A stretch of 64,000 nt of DNA from Asanoa sp040676615 (GTDB taxonomy: Bacteria; Actinomycetota; Actinomycetes; Mycobacteriales; Micromonosporaceae): positions 496,001 through 560,000 of the forward strand of contig NZ_JBFAPI010000001.1 in assembly GCF_040676615.1 (NCBI RefSeq), given 5' to 3'. Shown here piece after piece: positions 1 through 11,263 of this stretch (positions are counted from its first letter, which is position 1; each line of letters opens with the position of its first letter). The notes under the pieces are model-generated. The model was not told the origin of the DNA. It did not search any database and saw only the letters and a program-made list of their open reading frames with translations. The position numbers and the translations under genes were made by a program.

Positions 1-33
1 CACCCGTGCGGGACATCGACGAGGGGAGCGGCC

Positions 34-219
34 GTGGCCCGTCGGAGCATGGCAGCGGGAATCGCGTGCGGCCTGGTGATCGGCGTCGTGCTCGGGGTGT
101 TCTTGCTCGACAACGTGGCCACCGGCATCGCGATCGGGATCGGCATCGGCCTGGCCATCGGGATCGCCTTCGGGTCCGGGGAGGCCGGCGACCGCAACGT
201 CGGCGAGAAGGACGAGTGA
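34..219 (+). CDS. Small glycine-zipper membrane protein
   Basis: A 61-residue protein starting at a GTG with a strong GAGGGGAG ribosome site six bases upstream. Nearly the whole chain from residue 6 to 50 is hydrophobic, with alternating Gly, Ile and Ala (GIAIGIGIGLAIG), the pattern of a glycine-zipper membrane helix pair. It ends in a short charged tail. No enzymatic motif is visible. It lies 31 bases before an AraC regulator on the same strand. Glycine-zipper peptides can pack helices in the membrane, but no specific function can be assigned here. Confidence 0.6.
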   Translation: MARRSMAAGIACGLVIGVVLGVFLLDNVATGIAIGIGIGLAIGIAFGSGEAGDRNVGEKDE

Positions 220-250
220 TCTGTCGTACCCCGATGGGACGCTGACCGCC

Positions 251-994
251 ATGAGCGTGCACGAGTCGTCCGCCGCACACACCCGCGGCGCGGTCGTCTG
301 GGAGCGCACGACCACCGGTCCCGGGCAGGCGCGCATCCTGCCCGACGGCTGCACCGACCTGATCTGGTCCAGCCGCGCCGGGCTGACGATCGCCGGGCCC
401 GACACCATCGCGGCGATGTCGGAGCTCGCCCGCGGTGAGCTGATCATCGGGTTGCGCTTCCCGCCCGGCACCGGCCCGGCGGTCTTCGGCGTCCCGGCGG
501 CCGAGCTCACCGACCAGCGGGTGCCGCTCGACGCGATCTGGCCGGCCGCGACCGTCCGCGAGATCGACGACCGGATGGCCGGCGGTGCCGGCGCCGACCT
601 GCTCGACCGGCTCGCGGATGAGCGGCTGCGCGCGGCCGGCGGCGCCGATCCGCGGGCGCGGGTGGTCGCCAGGCGGTTGGCCGGCGGCGCGACGGTGGCG
701 CAGACCGCGGCGGCCGTCGGGCTCAGCGCCCGGCACCTGCACCGGGCCAGCCGCGACCTGTTCGGCTACGGCCCCAAGACCCTGGCCCGCATCCTGCGTC
801 TGCGGCGCGCGCTGGCGCTGGTGCGCTCCGGCATGCCGGTGGCTCTCGCGGCCGCCGAGGCCGGCTACGCCGACCAGCCGCACCTGTCCCGCGACGTGCG
901 GGCGCTGGCCGGCGTCCCGCTCGGTGCGCTGGTTCAGCCCAGCGCGGCGCAGAGGTCGACCGTGTTGCCGTCCGGGTCGCTCAGGCTGGCATAG
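251..994 (+). CDS. AraC-family transcriptional regulator
   Basis: A 247-aa protein with an N-terminal sensing region of the DUF6597 type (ILPDGCTDLIW near residue 27) and a C-terminal AraC double helix-turn-helix. The first HTH is around VAQTAAAVGLSARHLHRASRD and the second around ALAAAEAGYADQPHLSRD. The family binds DNA as an activator, often of a nearby gene. The last 20 residues (from about QRSTVLPSGS) are encoded by the antisense strand of the convergent VOC gene, giving a 61-bp overlap, so the C-terminal tail is dictated by that gene. The VOC gene is the obvious candidate partner or target. Confidence 0.85.
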   Translation: MSVHESSAAHTRGAVVWERTTTGPGQARILPDGCTDLIWSSRAGLTIAGPDTIAAMSELARGELIIGLRFPPGTGPAVFGVPAAELTDQRVPLDAIWPAATVREIDDRMAGGAGADLLDRLADERLRAAGGADPRARVVARRLAGGATVAQTAAAVGLSARHLHRASRDLFGYGPKTLARILRLRRALALVRSGMPVALAAAEAGYADQPHLSRDVRALAGVPLGALVQPSAAQRSTVLPSGSLRLA

Positions 995-1326
995 CGCTGC
1001 CCCCAGAAGGCGTCGAACGGCACCAGGTGACCGGCGTGGCCGTCCTTGGTCATCCGCGCGAAGGTCTCGTCGACCTCGGCCGGCGAATCGCACTGGAAGG
1101 CGATGGCGGTGCGGGCCGAGCCGGTCGGCGGCTCCCACGACGGGTCGAACGAACGGATCGTCTCGACGGTGTCGAACGCCAGCCGCAGCCCGCCGGGCAA
1201 CGCGACGTCGACGTGCGGCTCCTTGTCGGCGTCGGCGGGGATCTCCAACCCGAGCGCTCGATAGAACGCCAGCGAGCGGGCCATATCGGCCACAACCAAC
1301 TCGAACAGGAAGATGCGAACAGTCAT
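934..1326 (-). CDS. VOC-fold (glyoxalase/bleomycin-resistance-like) protein
   Basis: I chose the ATG at 1326 (MTVRIFLFELVVADM), giving 130 aa; a longer frame upstream adds only low-complexity basic sequence. The chain has the two beta-alpha-beta-beta-beta modules of the vicinal oxygen chelate fold: module one around ELVVADMARSLAFYRALG, module two ending in the hallmark SLSDPDGNTVDL. VOC proteins include glyoxalases, dioxygenases and antibiotic-binding proteins, and the substrate cannot be read here. It converges on the AraC gene with a 61-bp tail-to-tail overlap, and co-regulation is likely. Confidence 0.8.
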   Translation of the reverse strand: MTVRIFLFELVVADMARSLAFYRALGLEIPADADKEPHVDVALPGGLRLAFDTVETIRSFDPSWEPPTGSARTAIAFQCDSPAEVDETFARMTKDGHAGHLVPFDAFWGQRYASLSDPDGNTVDLCAALG

Positions 1327-1467
1327 GCGGCCACCGTAGGACCGGCGGCGGCGTTGGTCTTGAAGGAATCGGACCCGGGCATGTTGGACAAAACACGTCA
1401 AGCGACGCGCCGTGGACGCTGCGCCGATCCGATCTCAAGCGTAGGGTCGGGGCACGGCACGTGACAA

Positions 1468-1494
1468 ACATCCGTCCGGGTGGCAAACGGATGT
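1468..1494. repeat. 8-bp perfect inverted repeat, possible operator
   Basis: ACATCCGT (1468-1475) and ACGGATGT (1487-1494) form a perfect inverted repeat with an 11-base spacer, in the 285-bp divergent region between the VOC gene and the small membrane gene at 1612. The arms are too short for a terminator and the centre-to-centre distance (19 bp) is close to two helical turns, so an operator for a dimeric regulator is plausible. Nothing else recognisable lies in this stretch. Confidence 0.3.
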
Positions 1495-1611
1495 GGTCGG
1501 CGCGATGGCGCGGTGCCGGGGAGGACGGGGCAGACGACACCGCGTGCTCGACACGACCGCGGGGGCGGTCGCGCGAGCGCGGGGTGGCAACAAGAGGGAG
1601 GAGAGGGCGGG

Positions 1612-1782
1612 ATGGAGTCGCATCTGGCCTATCTGGACGCGGGTTCAGGAAGCCTGATCGTGCAGGCGCTGGTGGCGGGCACGGCCGGCGTGGTGGTGGC
1701 CGCCAAGCTCTACTGGCGGCGGTTGAAGAGCGTGTTCCGCCGCAAGACGCCGGCCGAGGCGACGACGGCCGACCAGGACTGA
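1612..1782 (+). CDS. Small one-TM protein of envelope module
   Basis: A 56-aa protein starting at ATG 1612 behind a GGGAGGAGAGG ribosome site. It has a short N-terminus with YLDAGSGS, one membrane helix (LIVQALVAGTAGVVVAAKLYW) and a basic cytoplasmic-type tail (RRLKSVFRRK). From memory, small proteins of this shape (DPGSGS-like motif plus one helix) recur beside methyltransferase and phosphatase/sulfatase-fold genes in many bacteria, as here, where the next gene starts 7 bases later. It is probably a membrane partner of the two downstream enzymes. Function unknown. Confidence 0.7.
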   Translation: MESHLAYLDAGSGSLIVQALVAGTAGVVVAAKLYWRRLKSVFRRKTPAEATTADQD

Positions 1783-1789
1783 GCGCTCG

Positions 1790-3208
1790 GTGACACCTGA
1801 AAACCCCCGGCCGCGGGCCGAGCCGGGTTCTTTCCGTGACCCACAGACCCGGGTCTTCTACGCCGGCGGCGAGGTGCTGCGCGGCCTGGGCGCGCAGGCG
1901 GCGCAAGACTGGAAGGCGCTGCGGGCCAGCGACTTCTTCGCCCGCGCCCAGGCCGACGGCTCGGTCACCGCGACCGACGAGGTCGACCGGGAACTGCCCG
2001 GCGAGCCCGGCACCTGGAGTGCCACGCTGCGCCACACGCCGATCCCGTTCGTGACCTATCCCTACGAGTGGTCGCACGCCATGCGGCAGGACGCCGCCCG
2101 GCTCCACCTCGACCTGCTGCGCCGGGCGCTCGCCGCCGGGTTCACGATGAAGGACGGCTCCGCCTACAACCTGCAGTGGCGGGGCGCGGTGCCGGAGTTC
2201 ATCGACATCGGCTCGTTCGAGCCGGCCCGGCCGGGCGAGCCGTGGGCCGGCTACCGCCAGTTCTGCCAGACGCTGCTCTACCCGCTGATGCTCCAGGCCC
2301 ACCTCGACCTCGACCCGCGGCCACTGCTGCGGTCGCAGATCGACGGCGTCGAGCCGGCCCAGATGCGCCGCCTGTTCGGCGGCACCCGGCGGCTGGCGGC
2401 GGGCGTGCTCAAGCACGTGCACCTGCACGACAGCATCCAGTCGCGCAACGCCGACCGGAGCACCGGCGCGGTCCGCGAGCAACTGCGCGACGCCGGCTTC
2501 AACAGCGAGCTCGTCGTGGCCGCGGCGCGAGCGATGGCCAAGCTGGTCGACAAGCTCGACTGGTCGCCGCCGGCCACGCACTGGGGCGACTACCGGGAGA
2601 CCTGCAGCTACTCCGACGACGACCGGGCGGCAAAGGCCCGCTTCGTCGACGCCGCGCTCGACGCCGCCGACCGCACCGACCTGGTGCTCGACTTGGGCGC
2701 CAACGACGGCGTGTTCGCCCGGCAGGCGGCCGCCAAGGCCGGCTACGTGGTCGCCGTCGAGGCCGATCCCGCGGTCGTCGACACGCTCTACCGCCAGTTG
2801 CGCGCCGAGGGCGAGAAGCGGGTCCTGCCGATCGTGATGGACCTCGCCGACCCGTCGCCGGGCGGCGGGTGGGCCGGTGCCGAGCGGGCCGGGTTCGCCG
2901 CCCGCGCGGCCGGGGCCGACGTCGCGCTGGCCCTCGCGCTCGTGCACCACCTGGCGATCGGGCGCAACGTGCCGTTGCCGGCGATCGTCGAGTGGCTGGC
3001 CGGGATGGGCCGGCACGTCGTCGTCGAGTTCGTCCACGCCGACGACCCGATGGCGAAGCGGTTGCTGGCCAACAAGCCCGACGGGCTGTTCCCCGACTAC
3101 CACGTCGAGACGTTCGTCCGGCTGCTCGGCGAGCGGTTCGACATCGCGCGGCGGGAGACGTTGCCGGGCGGCACCCGTACCCTCATCGCGGGCGTCCGGC
3201 GTGACTGA
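1790..3208 (+). CDS. SAM-dependent methyltransferase
   Basis: A 472-aa protein starting at GTG 1790. The N-terminal 270 residues are specific to this family (KDGSAYNLQWRGAVPEFIDIGSFE near residue 120). The C-terminal half is a class I Rossmann methyltransferase with the SAM-binding motif LDLGANDGVFARQAA at about 300 and the acidic strand-2 motif VVAVEAD. It sits between a small membrane protein and a membrane sulfatase-type enzyme, with an 8-bp overlap into the latter, so the three are probably translated together. By context it may methylate an envelope glycan or lipid-linked intermediate. The substrate is unknown. Confidence 0.8.
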   Translation: MTPENPRPRAEPGSFRDPQTRVFYAGGEVLRGLGAQAAQDWKALRASDFFARAQADGSVTATDEVDRELPGEPGTWSATLRHTPIPFVTYPYEWSHAMRQDAARLHLDLLRRALAAGFTMKDGSAYNLQWRGAVPEFIDIGSFEPARPGEPWAGYRQFCQTLLYPLMLQAHLDLDPRPLLRSQIDGVEPAQMRRLFGGTRRLAAGVLKHVHLHDSIQSRNADRSTGAVREQLRDAGFNSELVVAAARAMAKLVDKLDWSPPATHWGDYRETCSYSDDDRAAKARFVDAALDAADRTDLVLDLGANDGVFARQAAAKAGYVVAVEADPAVVDTLYRQLRAEGEKRVLPIVMDLADPSPGGGWAGAERAGFAARAAGADVALALALVHHLAIGRNVPLPAIVEWLAGMGRHVVVEFVHADDPMAKRLLANKPDGLFPDYHVETFVRLLGERFDIARRETLPGGTRTLIAGVRRD

Positions 3209-5258
3209 ACCACCGGCCAGACCGCACAAGGTCCGGGTCTGGCTCCGCGGCGAGGTCGCGCCGCTGCTGGAGATCATCGCGTTGTGCGGGTTGGCGGTCG
3301 CCCAACCGCTGCTCGACGTGACCGGCAAGAGTCCCGACTTCTTCCTGTTCTACGGCGCCGGCCGCGGCGACATCCTCGCGCTGGTCGCGCTGGTCACCGT
3401 CGTGCCACCGGCGGCGCTGTGGGCGGTCGGCGCGCTGACCGGGCTGGTCGGCCCGCGTACCCGGAAGATCACCCACGCGGTCACCGTCGGCCTGTTGGTC
3501 GCCGCGATCGCGGTGCAGGTCGGCAAGAAGCTGCTGCCGACGCGCGGCCTGCCGCTGGCGGCGCTGGGTCTCGTGGTCGGCGCCGCCATCGCCTACGCCT
3601 ACTGGCGCTGGCGGGTGCCGGGGCAGCTGCTGCGGATCGCCTCGCTCGGCCCGCTGGTGTTCGTCGCGCTGTTCGCGTTCGCGTCGCCGACCTCGGCCGT
3701 GGTGCTGCCCTCGGCCGCGCTCTCGGCGCGCTCCGACGTCACCACCACCAAGGCCAGCCATCCGCCGGTGGTGATGCTCATGCTCGACGAGTTCCCGCTC
3801 TTGTCGCTGCTGGGGCCGGACGGGCGGATCGACAGCGCGAAATACCCCAACATCGCCGCGCTGGCCGGCGGCTCGACCTGGTACCGCAACGCGACCGGGG
3901 TGAGCGGCTGGACGCCGTACGCCATGCCCGCGATGTTGACCGGCCGTTATCCCGCGAAAGAGGTCGCGCCGCACTACGCGGCCTATCCCGACAACCTCTT
4001 CACGCTGCTCGGCGGCACCTACGACACCGACGTGCAGGAGACCATCACCGAGCTGTGCCCGCCCAGCGAGTGCGGCGACCGGGCGGTCAGGCACGGCGGC
4101 GGGCTGCCGGTCCTGCTGCGCGAGGTGGCCGGCGTGCTCAAGCAGATCGCCTCGCCGCGCGACGAACCGGCCGACGACCCCGAGGCCACCTACCGCGAGG
4201 CGACGATCGCCGAGGCGCGCTCGGGTGTGGCACCCGGCGACCCCAAGTTCCGCTGGGACAGCCTCGACGACAACCAGCCGTCGCGGTTCACCACGTTCCT
4301 CGACGGGCTGGCGCCGACCCAGCGGCCGGAGTTGCACTTCCTGCACCTGCTGATGCCGCACACGCCGTGGAACTACCTGCCCTCCGGCACCCGCTACGAG
4401 GCGCCGGAAGACTTCCCGCTGGACGGGCCCGGCTGGGTGGAGACCGCGCGCGACCGGCACCTGGCCCAGGTCGGCTACACCGACCTGCTGGTCGGCAAGA
4501 TGATCGACCGGATGAAGCAGACCGGCCTCTGGGACCAGGCCGTCGTCGTGGTGACCGCCGACCACGGTGTGTCGTTCACGATCGACCACCAGGGCCGGGG
4601 GATGGGTGCGGTGACCGCGTCGCCCGAGGAGGTGCTCTGGGTGCCGCTGTTCATCAAGTCGCCGGGCCAGCGGGCCGGCGCGGTCGACGACCGCAACTGG
4701 CAACACGTCGACCTGCTGCCGACGGTCGCCGAGATGGCCGGCGTCGCGGTGCCGTGGCAGGTCGACGGGCGCCCGGCGTCCGCACCGCCGCGGACTACGG
4801 CCGACCACACCTACTGCGACCTACCCGGCAAACGGGTTGAAATCCCCGATACCAGCACGTTCCAGAAGATCATCTCCGGCCAGGCGGGCCCGCACATGGC
4901 GCCGCGGATCCGGCCCGACCTGGTCGGGCGCCGGGTCGACGAGCTGACCGTCAGCGAGGGTGCCGGGCCCAACGTCACGATCGACGACGCCGACGCGTTC
5001 GACGACGTCCAGCCCGAGACCGGCACGATCCCGGCGCTGGTCTACGGCGAGCTGCCGGGCAAGATCCGTGACGGCACGCCGATCGCGGTCGCCGTCAACG
5101 GGAGGATCGGCGCGGTGACGCAGGCCACCTGGGCCGACAAGAAGGGCCGGCGGTTCGCGGCACTTGTCCCGGACGAGACGCTTTTCGTGCCCGGTGCGAA
5201 CACGGTGGCGATCTATGAGGTGGCCGGCGGAGAGCTGCGAAGGCTCCCGAACGCCTAG
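3201..5258 (+). CDS. Membrane sulfatase/alkaline-phosphatase-superfamily enzyme
   Basis: I place the start at GTG 3201, inside the end of the methyltransferase gene, giving 685 aa. The N-terminal 170 residues hold about four or five membrane helices. A sulfatase-fold catalytic domain follows: metal-site motif VVMLMLDEFP near 190, nucleophile region SGWTPYAMPAMLTGRYP near 240, and the second metal motif VVVVTADHGVSF near 450. The layout matches LTA-synthase/phosphoglycerol-transferase-like enzymes with an extracellular active site. It may transfer or remove a phospho- or sulfo-group on a cell-surface polymer. A beta-rich tail follows after about residue 560. Confidence 0.8.
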   Translation: MTEPPARPHKVRVWLRGEVAPLLEIIALCGLAVAQPLLDVTGKSPDFFLFYGAGRGDILALVALVTVVPPAALWAVGALTGLVGPRTRKITHAVTVGLLVAAIAVQVGKKLLPTRGLPLAALGLVVGAAIAYAYWRWRVPGQLLRIASLGPLVFVALFAFASPTSAVVLPSAALSARSDVTTTKASHPPVVMLMLDEFPLLSLLGPDGRIDSAKYPNIAALAGGSTWYRNATGVSGWTPYAMPAMLTGRYPAKEVAPHYAAYPDNLFTLLGGTYDTDVQETITELCPPSECGDRAVRHGGGLPVLLREVAGVLKQIASPRDEPADDPEATYREATIAEARSGVAPGDPKFRWDSLDDNQPSRFTTFLDGLAPTQRPELHFLHLLMPHTPWNYLPSGTRYEAPEDFPLDGPGWVETARDRHLAQVGYTDLLVGKMIDRMKQTGLWDQAVVVVTADHGVSFTIDHQGRGMGAVTASPEEVLWVPLFIKSPGQRAGAVDDRNWQHVDLLPTVAEMAGVAVPWQVDGRPASAPPRTTADHTYCDLPGKRVEIPDTSTFQKIISGQAGPHMAPRIRPDLVGRRVDELTVSEGAGPNVTIDDADAFDDVQPETGTIPALVYGELPGKIRDGTPIAVAVNGRIGAVTQATWADKKGRRFAALVPDETLFVPGANTVAIYEVAGGELRRLPNA

Positions 5259-5382
5259 TGTGGCAAATCCCTCGCCGAGGGGGACCTGGGCGCGATTCCG
5301 GCCGATCATGTCGAACGATTACCGTTGTACTGAGGCGTAACAACGACGCGACATCCCCCCACCCGTCAAAAGCGAGGACCTG

Positions 5383-6666
<1,284 letters not shown>

Positions 6667-6754
6667 CGGTATTCTGCAAAGATCCGGCAAAGCGCTCGAC
6701 GAGGTCGTCAGCGGACGATCCGCTGGATTGACGCTACCGTCGGTGGGGCAATAT

Positions 6755-6786
6755 GCGGCACCGGCCGGGATCCCGGCCGGTGCCGC
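6755..6786. terminator. Perfect 32-bp palindrome, likely gltA terminator
   Basis: The half GCGGCACCGGCCGGGA (6755-6770) is followed directly by its exact reverse complement (6771-6786). As RNA this gives a very stable GC-rich stem. It lies 88 bases after the gltA stop and 30 bases before glgX. There is no T-tract after it, as is usual for high-GC actinomycete terminators. It could also shield mRNA ends or act in the glgX leader. Confidence 0.6.
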
Positions 6787-6816
6787 TCTGACACCGCCAA
6801 CAGGAGGCTGCGTCAC

Positions 6817-8934
<2,118 letters not shown>

Positions 8935-8941
8935 GCCCGGG

Positions 8942-11263
8942 ATGGCGACGCCGACCGGCACCTACCGCGTGCAGATCCGTCCCGACTTCACCTTCGACGA
9001 CACCGCCGCGATCGCCGATTACCTCGCCGACCTCGGTGCCAGCCACCTCTACAGCGCGCCGCTGCTGACGGCCGCGCCCGGCTCGGCGCACAACTACGAC
9101 GTGGTCGACCACCGGATGGCCAACCCGCGGTTGGGCGGCGAGGCCGGGCGGCTGCGGTTGGTCGCCGCGCTGCGCGCCGCCCGGCTCGGCTTCGTCGTCG
9201 ACATCGTGCCCAACCACGCCGGCATCGCGGTGCCGGCGGCCAACCCGGCGTGGTGGGACGTGCTGAAGAACGGGCGCGAGTCCGCGTACGCACCCTGGTT
9301 CGACATCGACTGGTCCCGCGACCGGATCCTGGTCCCGGTGCTGGGCTCCGACGACGATCTCGACGCTCTCCGGGTGGAAGACGGCGAGCTGCGCTACTAC
9401 GACCACCGCTACCCGATCGCGCCCGGGACCGGTGCCGGCACGCCGCGCGAGGTGCACGCCCGCCAGCACTACGAGCTGGTCGGCTGGAAACGCGGCGACC
9501 TGGAGCTCAACTACCGGCGGTTCTTCGCGGTCAGCGACCTGGCCGGGCTGCGGGTCGAGGAGCAGGCCGTGTTCGACGCGACGCACGCCGAGGTGCTGCG
9601 CTGGCTCGACGCCGGCGAGATCGACGGGATCCGGGTCGACCACCCCGACGGGCTGCGCGACCCGGTCGCCTACCTGATGCGGTTGCGCGGCGCGGCCTTG
9701 GGCGCCTGGCTGATCGTCGAGAAGATTCTGGAGTACGGCGAGGAGCTGCTGGCCTGGCCGGTCGACGGCACCACCGGCTACGACGCGCTGCGGGAGGTCT
9801 GCGGCCTGTTCGTCGACCCGGCCGGGGAGGCGGCCTTCACCGCGCTCGACACCTCGTTGACCGGTGTCGCGGTGTCCTGGCCCGAGTTGACCCACGCCTG
9901 CAAGCTCGAGATCGCGCTGCGGATGTTCCCGGCCGAGCTGCACCGGCTGGCCGCGCTGGTGCCGTCGCTGCCGGCCGCCGCGGCGGGCCTGGCCGAGCTG
10001 GCGGCCAACTTCCCGGTCTACCGGTCCTACGGCGCCGACGGCCTGCGCCACCTGGCCCGGGCCCGGTCTGAGGCCGGCCGGCGCCGCCCCGACCTGACCG
10101 CGACGCTCGACGCGCTGACCGCCCGGCTGCGCGACCCCGACGACGAGCTCGGGCAGCGTTTCTCGCAGCTCACCGGCGCGGTGATGGCCAAGGGCGTGGA
10201 AGACACCGCCTACTACCGGTGGACCCGGTTCGTCGCGCTCAACGAGGTCGGCGGGGCGCCGGAGCGGTTCGGTGTCGGGCTGGGCGAGTTCCACGGCGCC
10301 GCGGCGCGCCGGCAGCGGCGGTGGCCCCGCGGGATGACGACCCTCTCGACGCACGACACCAAGCGCGGGGAAGACGTGCGGGCCCGGCTCGCCGTGCTGG
10401 CGGAGGTGCCGGATCGCTGGGCGCGGGCGCTTTCGTCGTGGATGGCGGCGGCGCCGCTGCCCGACGACCCGGCCTTCGCGCACCTGCTCTGGCAGACGGT
10501 CGCCGGCGCGTGGCCCATCTCCCGGGAGCGTCTGCACGGGTACGTGGAGAAGGCCGCCCGGGAAGCCTCGGTGTCGACCAGTTGGGCGTCGCCGTCGGAC
10601 TCCTTCGAGAGCGCGCTGCACGCGGTCGTCGACCAGATCTACGACGACCCGGCGCTGCACGCGGCGGTCTCGACGTTCGCTTCCGAGATCACGCCGGCCG
10701 GCTGGTCCAACGCGCTCGGCCAGAAGCTGGTGCAGCTGGCCATGCCCGGGGTGCCCGACGTCTACCAGGGCACCGAGCTGTGGGAGAACTCGCTGGTCGA
10801 CCCCGACAACCGGCGGCCGGTCGACTTCTCCGCGCGGGCGGCGCTGCTGGCCCGGATCGACAAGGGGTGGCAGCCGTCGGTCGACGCGTCCGGCGCGGCG
10901 AAGCTGCTGGTGGTCTCGCGCACGCTGCGGCTGCGCCGCGACCGCCCCGACCTGTTCACCGGCTACCGGCAGGTGCCGGCGTTCGGTCCGGCCGCCGACC
11001 ACGTGGTGGCGTTCGACCGCGGCGGCGCGATCGCGGTGGCCACCCGGCTGCCGGTCGGCCTGTCGCTGCGTGGCGGCTGGGACACGACGTATCTGACCCT
11101 TCCGGGCAATTCTTCTGTTCCCGATGACTCCGCGTCTTCGCGGCGTTTTACGGATTCGTTCACCGGCCGGGTTTACAGTGGTCAACGGCTGCCGGTGTCC
11201 GACCTGCTCGGGCGCTATCCGGTCGCTCTGCTGACCCCCGCCGAACCCGTGGTGGCGCCGTGA
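8942..11263 (+). CDS. treY: Maltooligosyl trehalose synthase TreY
   Basis: A 773-aa GH13 enzyme that isomerises the reducing-end alpha-1,4 bond of maltodextrins to an alpha,alpha-1,1 trehalose linkage. Visible motifs are DIVPNHAG, the nucleophile in GIRVDHPDGLRDP, the acid/base in WLIVEKILEYGEE, and TTLSTHDTKRGEDVRARL, which is characteristic of TreY. Length matches the family. The stop overlaps the treZ start by 4 bases, consistent with translational coupling. Confidence 0.97.
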   Translation: MATPTGTYRVQIRPDFTFDDTAAIADYLADLGASHLYSAPLLTAAPGSAHNYDVVDHRMANPRLGGEAGRLRLVAALRAARLGFVVDIVPNHAGIAVPAANPAWWDVLKNGRESAYAPWFDIDWSRDRILVPVLGSDDDLDALRVEDGELRYYDHRYPIAPGTGAGTPREVHARQHYELVGWKRGDLELNYRRFFAVSDLAGLRVEEQAVFDATHAEVLRWLDAGEIDGIRVDHPDGLRDPVAYLMRLRGAALGAWLIVEKILEYGEELLAWPVDGTTGYDALREVCGLFVDPAGEAAFTALDTSLTGVAVSWPELTHACKLEIALRMFPAELHRLAALVPSLPAAAAGLAELAANFPVYRSYGADGLRHLARARSEAGRRRPDLTATLDALTARLRDPDDELGQRFSQLTGAVMAKGVEDTAYYRWTRFVALNEVGGAPERFGVGLGEFHGAAARRQRRWPRGMTTLSTHDTKRGEDVRARLAVLAEVPDRWARALSSWMAAAPLPDDPAFAHLLWQTVAGAWPISRERLHGYVEKAAREASVSTSWASPSDSFESALHAVVDQIYDDPALHAAVSTFASEITPAGWSNALGQKLVQLAMPGVPDVYQGTELWENSLVDPDNRRPVDFSARAALLARIDKGWQPSVDASGAAKLLVVSRTLRLRRDRPDLFTGYRQVPAFGPAADHVVAFDRGGAIAVATRLPVGLSLRGGWDTTYLTLPGNSSVPDDSASSRRFTDSFTGRVYSGQRLPVSDLLGRYPVALLTPAEPVVAP

